From an uncultured Clostridia bacterium (GTDB lineage Bacteria > Bacillota_I > Bacilli_A > RF39 > UBA660): a stretch of DNA of 7,747 nt. A program made the position numbers and the translations under genes. The DNA lies in contig CAOJDZ010000025.1 of NCBI GenBank assembly GCA_948433815.1, positions 1 to 7,747 of the forward strand. The letters run 5' to 3'. Shown here piece after piece: positions 1 through 6,353 of this stretch; positions within the stretch are counted from its first letter, which is position 1; each line of letters begins with the position of its first letter. The notes beneath the pieces were generated by a model. That model was not told the DNA's origin. It did not search any database and worked only from the letters and a program-made list of their open reading frames with translations.

Positions 1-270
1 AAAAATTGTCGTTAACCTTTGTTGACCATCTATTATTGTTTTTTCATAATACATGCCAATACTACTAGTATTTATATAAACTATAGAACCTATATAATGA
101 TAATTTTTTTCTGTCTTTTCTGTTTTAACTAATTTTTTAATATCAGATAATAACTGCTTAATATTTTTTGATTCCCAAACATAATTTCTTTGATATGTTG
201 GAATAACAAACTGTGTCCCACCGTTAGCTGCTATAAACTGACTTAACACTGACGCCTTATTTACTTCCAT
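1..270 (-). CDS. DUF262/GmrSD-type protein, N-terminal part (cut by window edge)
   Basis: The first 90 codons of a gene that runs off the left edge. Seen: residues 22-30 read FVIPTYQRN followed by Y-V-W, and residues 80-86 read DGQQRLT. This pair is the hallmark of the DUF262 (GmrS-like) domain, which has a ParB/Srx-like fold. Known of the family: DUF262 proteins include the NTP-using half of GmrSD type IV restriction enzymes, which cut modified phage DNA, and many uncharacterised relatives. The start ATG at 268-270 is supported by GGGAGAAG about seven bases upstream and by a promoter further up. The C-terminal DUF1524 HNH nuclease domain that would make it a complete GmrSD cannot be seen. 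It lies downstream of the broken amidase, on the same strand, separated from it by a terminator. Family call is firm; the restriction role is inference. Confidence 0.85.
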   Translation of the reverse strand, partial: MEVNKASVLSQFIAANGGTQFVIPTYQRNYVWESKNIKQLLSDIKKLVKTEKTEKNYHYIGSIVYINTSSIGMYYEKTIIDGQQRLTTIF

Positions 271-308
271 TAACTCACTTCTCCCATAAAAATTTTCTAT
301 ATACTTCT

Positions 309-337
309 ACTTTATTAACATATTCTAGTAATGTCAA
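309..337 (-). promoter_or_regulatory. Promoter of the DUF262 gene
   Basis: On the minus strand a perfect -35 TTGACA (332-337) is followed after exactly 17 bases by TAAAGT (309-314), a 4/6 match to the -10 consensus. Predicted start is near 302, giving a short leader of about 30 bases to the ATG at 270. The gene can therefore be expressed apart from the amidase upstream. Confidence 0.55.
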
Positions 338-391
338 GTTTTTATCTTCATTTTAAAACACTACATAAATGTAACTATATAAAATCAAATT

Positions 392-413
392 AAAAAGGCC
401 CTTTAAAGAGCCC
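392..413 (-). terminator. Rho-independent terminator after the amidase gene
   Basis: Minus-strand hairpin GGCTC / GGGCC (397-412, one G-U pair, AT-rich loop that can close further) followed directly by five T's (392-396). It begins six bases after the amidase stop codon. It would end transcripts of the amidase and, since no other good terminator is seen, any read-through from the inserted element's operon. Confidence 0.75.
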
Positions 414-418
414 AATTT

Positions 419-1240
419 TTATCTAGTAGGAATAAGTAACTTTTGACCTATAGAAAGCAAAGTTCCTTCCAAATTATTTATATTTTTTAAATCGTTTACT
501 GAAACACCATATGTATTAGCTATTTTCCATAATGAGTCTCCACTTTTTACTGTGTAAGTTGTATATTGTTCAGTTCCTGGAATATTTAAAACTTGTCCTA
601 TTTGTAAAGTATTACTAGTTAAATTATTAATCTTTTTAATATCATCTACACTAACACCATACTTATTAGCTATTGAATATAAGTTATCTCCTTTAACTAC
701 TACATAACTTACTCCAGTAGAACTAACGGGCGGTTTAACTTCTTCAACATTTGTATCAGTTACTGGTATCAATAATTGTTGCCCAATACTCAAAACATCA
801 CTACTTAATTTATTAGCACTTTTAATTGCATTAACACTAACCCCATAACTATTAGCAATCTTCCATAATGAGTCTCCACTTTTTACTATATACATAATTC
901 CCTTATCATTTTCACCTATAGAAATATCTAAATCTTTAGGTTTAGGAACTAATAATTGTTGATTAATAGTTAATGTATTACTTTTTAAATTATTTATACT
1001 TTTAAGAGTATCTACAGTTGTATCATACTTACTAGCAATTTTCCATAGAGAGTCACCGCTTTTTACTGTATAAACTAAATAATCTTCAACTGGTTTCTCA
1101 CTTTCAGATTTTACTTTTAAATTCATTCCTACAGTAATAGTATTATTAGTTAAATTATTTAATCTTTTTAACTCATCAACAGTAATTCCAAACTTAGTTG
1201 CTATACTCCATAAAGAATCTCCTTTTTGAACAGTATAATA
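419..1240 (-). repeat. Five tandem LysM-coding repeats, close at DNA level
   Basis: Each unit codes for a roughly 44-residue LysM domain plus a short linker. Parts are nearly identical in DNA: the segment coding K-S-G-D-S-L-W-K-I-A recurs at about 528-556, 856-884 and 1030-1062 with few changes. The similarity points to recent duplication or gene conversion, and copy number may vary between strains. Confidence 0.8.
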
Positions 1241-1564
1241 ATCTCCTCCAGAAGGCGCTGTATATGGAATATTTTTATACTTAGCAATTGCTCTTACCAC
1301 AGCTTCAGCATAATCTTCCCAATCATTTTTAAGTTGATTAACATCATCACCTTTGCTATCTAAAAATCCATATTCAACTATTACTGCTTCAGTATTAGGA
1401 GTATTACGATGTATAAAATAATAATCTTTTATTGGATTAGAAGGAAGACGTTGTTGATAATTTTTCCTTATATTCTGTCCTTCACTATTAAGTTCTTCTA
1501 ATATTAAATCAGAAAATCTAGAATTATTACGAAGGGCATATATTACTTCAGCACCATCGCCACC
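419..1564 (-). pseudogene. N-acetylmuramoyl-L-alanine amidase with five LysM domains, 5' part missing
   Basis: The open frame extends well upstream of the first possible start (GTG at 1298-1300), to an in-frame stop at 1598-1600, with no usable ATG/GTG/TTG in that stretch. The extra 88 codons read as the end of an Amidase_3 domain: GGDGAEVIYALRN, QRLPSNPIKDYYFIHRNTPN, and VEYGFLDS with the presumed catalytic Glu. After that come five LysM domains (about residues 21-63, 74-119, 135-178, 198-241 and 246-291 counted from 1300) with YTVKSGDSLWKIA-type starts. Family knowledge: these secreted enzymes cut the amide between muramic acid and the stem peptide, and LysM binds glycan. All three zinc ligands lie upstream of the surviving part, so the fragment cannot be an active amidase. 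The break coincides with the candidate attachment site, so insertion of the element is the likely cause. Ends at TAA 419-421. Confidence 0.85.
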
Positions 1565-1571
1565 TGGCGAT
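1556..1571. other. Candidate attachment-site junction (att) of the serine-recombinase element
   Basis: ATCGCCA (1556-1562) and TGGCGAT (1565-1571) are perfect inverted 7-mers around the dinucleotide CC (1563-1564; GG on the minus strand). Large serine recombinases act on short imperfect palindromes with a 2-bp crossover core, and a non-self-complementary core sets orientation. The amidase reading frame stays family-like (GGDGAEV) up to this core and becomes foreign (HRLSP, then a stop) beyond it. The gene nearest the site on the other side belongs to a recombinase operon. The junction is inferred; the palindrome is seen. Confidence 0.65.
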
Positions 1572-1593
1572 AGTCGATGTGTAACATTTTTAT

Positions 1594-2415
1594 CTAATTA
1601 TTTTTAATATCATCATCAATATTCATAGAACTAAATTGACGAAGCATCATTAGTTGCCCGTGATATCCACCGTTTTCATCAACAACCTCTGTTAATACAA
1701 AATTTTTGTTTAAAATTTCAAATATATCAGTCATTTTAAAACAAGAATGTATTTTAAAATTCATAAGATTAAAAATAAATTTTTCATCAGAAAATTCATA
1801 AACTACTCCTTCGTCAAAAATCAACTTACCAGTTCCTATGTCTTTTAAATCTAAAAAATCACTAGTATCATTCCTTTTTATAAAATATAAATTCCAAATA
1901 CCATTGTAGTCAATTGAAGATGAATCCTTAATAAATTCTATAAAATCAAATTTTTCTTCTATTGCTTCAGGTATTGATAAAAATTTGGCATAAATCGATT
2001 TTATGATTTTATATTTTGTTTCTTTTGTAAATCCCTTTATTTTTTGTGGATTGCCATCAGCATTAAAAAATCTCAAATATGCCTCATCATATTTTCCTAA
2101 AAAAGTATTACATTTCTGACACAATGTCCTTGCAGTTCTCCCTTTTGGATATGTTGATTTAAATAATTGATTATCAAAAACTTCATCATAAATATTCTGA
2201 AATTCTTCTCCATTTTTTATTTTTTCAATAGTTTCTTTCCTAAAATGGTCTGACATCATTAAATCAAACAGTTTGGTGATATCAAGTTCACCTACATCAT
2301 CATTTCCAACACTTTTAGCTGGATAATGTTCATCACTCATTTTATTATAGTCATATTCTTCGCCGCATAATTTACAGATATATTTCTTTTTAATTCTACT
2401 TCTATTTTCTCCCAT
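1594..2415 (-). CDS. HNH-type endonuclease-like protein
   Basis: A 273-residue protein. Start: ATG at 2413-2415 has GGAG six bases upstream, while the in-frame ATG four codons earlier (2425-2427) has no binding site, so the shorter form is chosen. Seen: C14-x2-C17 (CKLCG), then D28-E29-H30 in MSDEHYPAKS, then C99-x2-C102-N103 in LCQKCNTFLG. Two CxxC pairs flanking an acidic-His motif, with Asn after the last Cys, fit a zinc-stabilised HNH (beta-beta-alpha metal) nuclease, in which the His activates water. The remaining ~160 residues show no motif I know. It is the last gene of the recombinase operon, 58 bases after the recombinase and about 30 bases from the junction. It may be an accessory nuclease or a defence gene; catalytic activity is inferred from few residues. 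Confidence 0.6.
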   Translation of the reverse strand: MGENRSRIKKKYICKLCGEEYDYNKMSDEHYPAKSVGNDDVGELDITKLFDLMMSDHFRKETIEKIKNGEEFQNIYDEVFDNQLFKSTYPKGRTARTLCQKCNTFLGKYDEAYLRFFNADGNPQKIKGFTKETKYKIIKSIYAKFLSIPEAIEEKFDFIEFIKDSSSIDYNGIWNLYFIKRNDTSDFLDLKDIGTGKLIFDEGVVYEFSDEKFIFNLMNFKIHSCFKMTDIFEILNKNFVLTEVVDENGGYHGQLMMLRQFSSMNIDDDIKNN

Positions 2416-2461
2416 TTGTAACTCCATTATTTTTTATAAGTAGTTTATCATTTTATGTAAT

Positions 2462-2486
2462 ACTTCTTCCCAACTTGGGAAAAAGT
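2462..2486. repeat. Inverted repeat/hairpin between recombinase and HNH gene
   Basis: ACTTCTTCCC and GGGAAAAAGT pair over ten positions with one mismatch around AACTT; the core TTCCCAA-C-TTGGGAA (2467-2481) is a perfect 7-bp palindrome. It starts right after the recombinase stop (2488-2490). On the minus strand no T-run follows, so it is a poor terminator. It could be a partial terminator, an mRNA 3'-end stabiliser or a protein-binding site. Confidence 0.5.
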
Positions 2487-2487
2487 T

Positions 2488-4074
2488 TTAATTATTCAAT
2501 ATACTAAATTTATATACTATTTCGACATTTCTATCTTTGTCGATAATAATTTTGTCTATTAATGTTTGTAAAAGTTCCCTTGATGGATTTTCAATATCTA
2601 CAAGTTGCCTAATTCTATCTTCATATTCTTTTAAATCATTTTTATTTACTTTTTCTTCCTTTTTATTATTTCGTAATTTCTCTATCTCATATCGTATCTT
2701 ATTCAATGAATTTTCTGTATCTTTAGTAATTCTTGTAAAAGTTTCTTCTGATATTATACCTTTAAACTTATCCTGATAAAGCATATCCAATTTACTTACA
2801 TATTCTTTTTCACGTTTCTTTAGTTCATTAATTTGTTCATTAACTTGATTATCTTTCTTCTTATTATTAACTGCATCTTTAGATAATTCAGTAATATTTA
2901 AACTATCAATATACTCTTTACAAGTCTTTTTAATAACTTCTAACAAAGCTGCTTCAAGTTTATCATATGGACTAAAATGCGGTTCACACATTCTTCTTCT
3001 AGGGTCTCTAGAATATCTGTTACAATTAACAGTCCAATAATTATGATTCTTTCTATAAGATACTGTTAAGGTATTACCACACTCTTTGCAATATAATAAG
3101 TTTTCAAATAATCTCTTATCACGATTAGTAATGTTAGATTTATTAGTTCTTTTAACATTATTTTGCACGCTCTCAAATATATATCTATCAATTAGAGCTT
3201 CATGAGTATTAGGTACTACATCCCAATTACTCTTTGGCAAAGCCTTTTTCTTTTTAGATTTATAAGACACTTTAGTCTGTGTACTTTGAACCATATCACC
3301 AACATACATCTGATTCTTTAAAACCTTTTTAACAGAAGAAATAGTCCACATTTCATTGTACTTACCTTTAGAATTAGGATTTTTCCTTTTTAAACTACTT
3401 GGTGTTTTAATTTTATTATCATTCAAATAAGTGGTTATATCAGATAATCCAACTCCATTGTAAGCCATTTCAAATATCTTCTTAACTACAGGTGCATACT
3501 CTGGATCTGGTATTAAGTGTCCTTTATCTTCTGGATCTCTTAAATAACCGTAACTTGGAGCACTACCAATAAACTTACCATTTCTCCTTTTATCATTTAA
3601 GACATTTCTAATTTTAACTGAGTTTTGTTTACTATAATAATCATTACAAGCAAATATAAAAGTTGAAGAATCATTACTAGCTTGGTTAATAGCATTATCA
3701 TAACCTTCTTGCATGGAAATAAATCTTATTCCATTTTCAGGAAAGAAATTTTCTACATAATAACCTGTTAGGATATGATCCCTGCCTAGTCTAGACATAT
3801 CTTTAACGATAACCAAATTGATTTTCTTACTTTTTATGTCATCAATCAGTCTTTGAAATCCAGGTCTATCAAAGTTAGTACCTGAATAACCATCATCAAC
3901 ATATTCATCAATAAAGACAAATCCTTTTTCTTTTACATAATTCATTAGTATATTTCTTTGATTAAGGACACTCTCACTATCTGACTCGTAAGATTTTCCT
4001 TCATCAGCTTCAGATAATCTTATATAAATTCCTGCTCTATAATAATCTGGCATCTGTATTAAAGTGTTATACAA
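2488..4074 (-). CDS. Large serine recombinase (integrase/transposase)
   Basis: 528 residues, within the usual 450-600 range for the family. Seen: an N-terminal resolvase domain (about 13-160) with Y17-I-R19-L-S21, S21 being the expected nucleophile; GYSGTNFDRPGFQRL (62-76); and KDMSRLGRD (91-99) with the catalytic Arg residues. Next is the recombinase domain (about 168-300), a zinc ribbon with C329, C332, C351 and C363, and a charged coiled coil (about 405-480). Family knowledge: the serine attacks DNA at a 2-bp core, all four strands are cut, and one half rotates; excision normally needs a directionality factor. Start: TTG at 4072-4074 with GGAAGGAG eight bases upstream. The next in-frame ATG (4051-4053) has no such site. 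Its gene lies near the junction in the split amidase, so it presumably made that insertion. Confidence 0.93.
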   Translation of the reverse strand: MYNTLIQMPDYYRAGIYIRLSEADEGKSYESDSESVLNQRNILMNYVKEKGFVFIDEYVDDGYSGTNFDRPGFQRLIDDIKSKKINLVIVKDMSRLGRDHILTGYYVENFFPENGIRFISMQEGYDNAINQASNDSSTFIFACNDYYSKQNSVKIRNVLNDKRRNGKFIGSAPSYGYLRDPEDKGHLIPDPEYAPVVKKIFEMAYNGVGLSDITTYLNDNKIKTPSSLKRKNPNSKGKYNEMWTISSVKKVLKNQMYVGDMVQSTQTKVSYKSKKKKALPKSNWDVVPNTHEALIDRYIFESVQNNVKRTNKSNITNRDKRLFENLLYCKECGNTLTVSYRKNHNYWTVNCNRYSRDPRRRMCEPHFSPYDKLEAALLEVIKKTCKEYIDSLNITELSKDAVNNKKKDNQVNEQINELKKREKEYVSKLDMLYQDKFKGIISEETFTRITKDTENSLNKIRYEIEKLRNNKKEEKVNKNDLKEYEDRIRQLVDIENPSRELLQTLIDKIIIDKDRNVEIVYKFSILNN

Positions 4075-4077
4075 TTT

Positions 4078-4161
4078 TTACTCTCCTTCCACTTTGTATA
4101 ACAAATTAAAGCCAATTAAAGTATAACACATTAATTCAATTACATCTATGATGTCAGGCAT
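4078..4161 (-). CDS. Tiny ORF (27 aa) coupled to the recombinase
   Basis: Reads MPDIIDVIELMCYTLIGFNL then LYKVEGE and stops. Its ATG lies inside the last codons of the preceding tiny ORF (8-base overlap, ATGCCTGA). Its final codons GAA-GGA-GAG form the recombinase ribosome binding site; its stop is three bases before the recombinase TTG. The middle is hydrophobic (ELMCYTLIGFNLLY) and could be a short amphipathic or membrane helix. It may be a real small protein or a translated leader that couples recombinase synthesis to upstream translation. No homologue recognised. Confidence 0.45.
   Translation of the reverse strand: MPDIIDVIELMCYTLIGFNLLYKVEGE
4083..4090 (-). promoter_or_regulatory. Ribosome binding site that fixes the TTG start of the recombinase
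   Basis: GGAAGGAG on the minus strand, eight bases before TTG at 4072-4074. No similar site lies before the ATG 21 bases further in, so the non-ATG start is preferred. The site sits inside the coding sequence of the tiny ORF that ends at 4078. Confidence 0.7.
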
Positions 4162-4246
4162 TATTAATCACACTTTTTATATATTTAGATACCAGTTCTT
4201 TAAAATTAGGAGAATCATTTTTAAAAGTTTCAGTTATATTAAACAT
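4154..4246 (-). CDS. Tiny ORF (30 aa) in the recombinase operon
   Basis: Codes for MFNITETFKNDSPNFKELVS then KYIKSVINNA, ending in TGA. A strong site GAGGTGG lies three bases before the ATG (tight spacing), and the stop region overlaps the start of the next tiny ORF. The peptide is polar and basic at its end, predicted helical by eye. Position between a DNA-binding protein and a recombinase would suit a small regulator or directionality factor, but it is much shorter than known ones. I recognise no family; the case rests on binding site and overlap. Confidence 0.45.
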   Translation of the reverse strand: MFNITETFKNDSPNFKELVSKYIKSVINNA

Positions 4247-4306
4247 AAGCCACCTCATTTAAATTTATGACTTGTTTAAACATATTATTTATTCAATCCT
4301 CCTTTA

Positions 4307-4819
4307 TTACTTGAAATTTTTTAATAAATCTTCTAATTCTTTTACTTCCTCATCTGTCATTTTTTCTGATTCAATTTTTACGCCATGCCAATATTCATTA
4401 CCTTCATCATCAACTGAATAAATATCATTTAATATATCTTTTTTATTATTTTTATATTTATAATAATGGTTAAAATTATTTTGAATACTAGCATTAACAT
4501 TTTCTTGAATACTTGTTATTCTTTTCTTTAATACCTCAGATAATCTAATTATTCTCTTTGAGTTATTTTTTTCACAATTATTGATTTCTATATCAATATA
4601 GTTATATTTTGATAAACTACTTATACTTTTTGATATTGTAGGCTTAGAACAATCAAATTTATCCATAAAATATCTGTTAGTAGGCCAACAATATCCATTT
4701 TTCTTACATAGTGACACTATTTCAATTAACAATAATCTTTCTAAAAATGTTAGTCTATTATCTCCTAATACTGCTTCTGGTATTACTAAACTTATAAAAT
4801 GTTCTATATCTTTTCTCAT
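4307..4819 (-). CDS. Helix-turn-helix protein (HTH_36 / replication-initiator-like)
   Basis: A 170-residue protein. Residues 23-45 (LTFLERLLLIEIVSLCKKNG) followed by YCWPTNRYFMDKF, then CSKPTISKSISSLSKYNYID (about 57-76), form a winged helix-turn-helix of the HTH_36 type: lead helix, 'WPTN' turn and recognition helix 'SKPTISKSISSL'. The C-terminal third is acidic (DEEVKELEDLL). Known of the family: such domains are common in replication initiators, phage replisome organisers and regulators of mobile elements; this protein is shorter than typical initiators. Start ATG 4817-4819 is the first in-frame ATG after a stop and has only a weak GGA site. As first gene behind a promoter overlapped by inverted repeats, it may repress its own operon (inference). 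Confidence 0.75.
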   Translation of the reverse strand: MRKDIEHFISLVIPEAVLGDNRLTFLERLLLIEIVSLCKKNGYCWPTNRYFMDKFDCSKPTISKSISSLSKYNYIDIEINNCEKNNSKRIIRLSEVLKKRITSIQENVNASIQNNFNHYYKYKNNKKDILNDIYSVDDEGNEYWHGVKIESEKMTDEEVKELEDLLKNFK

Positions 4820-4859
4820 TATCTTTCCAATATAAGATTATCAAATTTAGTAGTTCCAT
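4758..4859 (-). CDS. Possible 33-aa ORF overlapping the HTH gene start
   Basis: The strongest ribosome binding site in the window, AAGGAGG (about 4865-4871), lies five bases before the ATG at 4857-4859. The ORF starts MELLNLIILYWKDNEKRY and ends at 4758, running out of frame across the first 62 bases of the HTH gene. It may be a leader peptide, a ribosome-loading device, or the trace of a frameshift. The product resembles nothing I know. Confidence 0.3.
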   Translation of the reverse strand: MELLNLIILYWKDNEKRYRTFYKFSNTRSSIRR

Positions 4860-4898
4860 TATATCCTCCTTCCTTTACCAGTATTTTTAGGAACACGT

Positions 4899-4922
4899 AA
4901 AAAAACTGGACATATCAATCCA
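4899..4922 (-). promoter_or_regulatory. Possible attenuator in the operon leader
   Basis: Minus-strand TGGAT/GTCCA (five pairs, one G-U, six-base loop, 4907-4922) is followed after one base by seven T's (4899-4905). This has terminator shape but a weak stem, in a leader of about 130 bases before the first ATG. It could allow conditional read-through of the recombinase operon. Alternatively it is chance in AT-rich DNA. Confidence 0.3.
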
Positions 4923-4975
4923 TAGCAAAAACAAGGGAATATTATCCAATCTTGTTTGTTGAAATCAATATGTAC

Positions 4976-4989
4976 AGTTCTTATGAACT
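4976..4989. repeat. Inverted repeat at the predicted transcription start
   Basis: AGTTC (4976-4980) and GAACT (4985-4989) are perfect inverted 5-mers with a 4-base spacer. They lie just past the -10 box at 4994-4999, over the predicted start site, a common place for a repressor operator. Confidence 0.35.
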
Positions 4990-4993
4990 TTAA

Positions 4994-5022
4994 ATTATAT
5001 GTTTTATTAGTCACATTCCCAA
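4994..5022 (-). promoter_or_regulatory. Promoter of the HTH-recombinase-HNH operon
   Basis: Minus strand: TTGGGA (5017-5022, 4/6 to the -35 consensus), a 17-base spacer, and a perfect TATAAT (4994-4999). Start is predicted near 4987. All minus-strand genes from 4859 down to 1594 follow in one direction with small gaps and no convincing terminator, so they are probably one transcript. Confidence 0.6.
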
Positions 5023-5028
5023 GTGACT
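5009..5028. repeat. Inverted repeat over the -35 box (operator candidate)
   Basis: AGTCAC (5009-5014) and GTGACT (5023-5028) are perfect inverted 6-mers around ATTCCCAA, which contains the -35 element. A dimer bound here would block the promoter; the neighbouring HTH protein is the obvious candidate (inference). Confidence 0.45.
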
Positions 5029-5103
5029 TAATGTAGTTATAGCAAATTTTTATAAATCTTTCAATCTATAAATTGTAAAAAATGGAAAAGACTACTAAAA
5101 TTA

Positions 5104-5132
5104 TTGACTTTTTATATCAAACCTGGTATCCT
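5104..5132 (+). promoter_or_regulatory. Promoter of the DNA methyltransferase gene
   Basis: TTGACT (5104-5109), a 17-base spacer, then TATCCT (5127-5132) preceded by TGG, i.e. an extended -10. The start would be near 5139, only about 15 bases before the ATG at 5154, and AAGGTG lies in between. This supports starting the protein at 5154 rather than at the ATG at 5082, which lies upstream of the promoter. Confidence 0.5.
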
Positions 5133-5153
5133 GGATTTGATAAGGTGATTTCT

Positions 5154-6353
5154 ATGAAAAAAATAATTGACTTATTTGCAGGAGCTGGGGGTTTATCTGA
5201 AGGTTTTAGACGGAACAACTTTGATATAATTGCACATGTGGAAATGGATAAAGATGCAGCATATACACTCAAAACAAGAGAGGCCTATTACTACTGTAAA
5301 AAGAAAAAATTGAATTATTACGATCAATATTTAAATAAACAAATTACTAGAGAGGAATTATATTCAAAAATCCCAAAAAAAATATTAAATAGAGTTATTA
5401 ATAAAGAAATTAGTAAAGATACTATAGAAAATATTTTTGAAGAAATTGACTCAAAAATTAAACATGGACAAATTTTCGGAATAATTGGCGGTCCACCTTG
5501 CCAAGCCTATTCTGTTGTGGGTAGATCAAGAAAAAAGGATATGGAAAATGACCCAAGAAATTTTTTATATAAGTATTATCTTAAATTTATAGAAAAATAT
5601 AAACCAATATTTTATGTTTTTGAAAATGTTCAAGGAATTTTTTCCGCAAAGAATGGAACAGTATTTAAAGATATTGAAAAAGAAATGAACAAATTAGGAT
5701 ACACTTTTGAATATAGATTATTAAACTCTAAAGACTTTGGAGTTGTACAAGACAGAAAGCGTGTAATAATAATTGGATATAAAAAAGAGCTAAATTTACA
5801 TTATCCCAATTTTGAAAAAGTAAAGTTTAATTTTAATATTAAAGATTTATTTGAGGATTTACCTGTTTTAAATGATGGACAAACTAATAACAAATATATA
5901 AAGGAAACTACCGCATGTTTAAAAAAACTAAAAATACGAGACAAAAAATGGGATATATTAACTTATAACGAGACTAGAAAAATAAATTCTAATGATAAAG
6001 AAATATATAAAATATGTATTAAAAATAATAATATTAAATATAAGGATTTACCAGAAAATTTAATTAAACATAGTAACAAAAATAGCTTTGCGGATAGATT
6101 TAAAGTGGTAGATTATTACAAGCCATGTCAAACAATGGTTGCACATATTGCAAAAGATGGACATCATTATATTCATCCTGATATCAAACAATGCAGGTCT
6201 ATTACTGTTAGAGAAGCTGCAAGAATTCAAAGTTTTCCTGATGATTATTATTTTGAATCATCACGGACAAGTGCATTTAGGCAAATAGGAAATGCAGTAC
6301 CAGTACTTATGGCAGAAAAAATTGCAAAAAAAATAGAAGAATCGCTAATGTGA
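5154..6353 (+). CDS. DNA (cytosine-5-)-methyltransferase
   Basis: A 399-residue enzyme that moves a methyl group from S-adenosylmethionine to C5 of cytosine in a DNA target. Motifs are in normal order: I FAGAGG (8-13, AdoMet binding); IV GGPPCQ (112-117) with catalytic C116; VI ENV (157-159); VIII QDRKRV (199-204); IX TVREAARIQSFPDDYY (351-366); X QIGNAVP (377-383). The target-recognition region lies at about 215-340; its specificity cannot be read. About 60 extra, lysine-rich residues separate motifs I/II and IV. Start: ATG 5154-5156 with AAGGTG seven bases upstream gives the family-typical N-terminus MKKIIDLFAGAGG; an ATG at 5082 would add 24 atypical residues and has no binding site. No nuclease gene lies beside it; it faces the receiver-protein operon. 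Likely a restriction-modification or defence methylase. Confidence 0.93.
   Translation: MKKIIDLFAGAGGLSEGFRRNNFDIIAHVEMDKDAAYTLKTREAYYYCKKKKLNYYDQYLNKQITREELYSKIPKKILNRVINKEISKDTIENIFEEIDSKIKHGQIFGIIGGPPCQAYSVVGRSRKKDMENDPRNFLYKYYLKFIEKYKPIFYVFENVQGIFSAKNGTVFKDIEKEMNKLGYTFEYRLLNSKDFGVVQDRKRVIIIGYKKELNLHYPNFEKVKFNFNIKDLFEDLPVLNDGQTNNKYIKETTACLKKLKIRDKKWDILTYNETRKINSNDKEIYKICIKNNNIKYKDLPENLIKHSNKNSFADRFKVVDYYKPCQTMVAHIAKDGHHYIHPDIKQCRSITVREAARIQSFPDDYYFESSRTSAFRQIGNAVPVLMAEKIAKKIEESLM

Larger units (their letters stand above)
4859..5065 (-). pseudogene. Possible gene remnant upstream of the HTH gene
   Basis: An open frame of 68 codons with no ATG; only GTG (5012-5014) and TTG (4916-4918) are possible starts and neither has a binding site. 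It includes QDWIIFPCFCYGLICPVF and ends VPKNTGKGRRI, with its stop overlapping the ATG at 4857-4859 (TAATG). The Cys and Trp content and the TAATG overlap look gene-like. The predicted promoter lies inside it, however, so it is either a decayed gene cut off when the cargo arrived or a chance frame. Confidence 0.25.

Noticed and set aside
419..1300. An intact 293-aa LysM-only protein starting with GTG at 1300
   Set aside because: The frame continues upstream with clear amidase sequence, and no binding site precedes this GTG; it is the tail of a broken gene.
2416..2427. Earlier ATG of the HNH gene at 2425-2427
   Set aside because: No binding site upstream; its own second codon forms the GGAG used by the ATG at 2413-2415.
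2537..2776. 79-codon plus-strand frame
   Set aside because: It lies wholly inside the recombinase gene on the other strand, opposite its coiled-coil region; the leucine/serine-rich translation is what antisense of lysine/glutamate-rich coding gives.
4239..4283. A 14-codon ORF (MFKQVINLNEVAYV)
   Set aside because: Nearest GGAGG is 14 bases upstream, too far, and nothing beyond the start overlap supports it.
5082..5153. N-terminal extension of the methylase from the ATG at 5082
   Set aside because: No ribosome binding site before it, it would start upstream of the likely promoter, and the family normally begins close to motif I; ATG 5154 has AAGGTG at good spacing.
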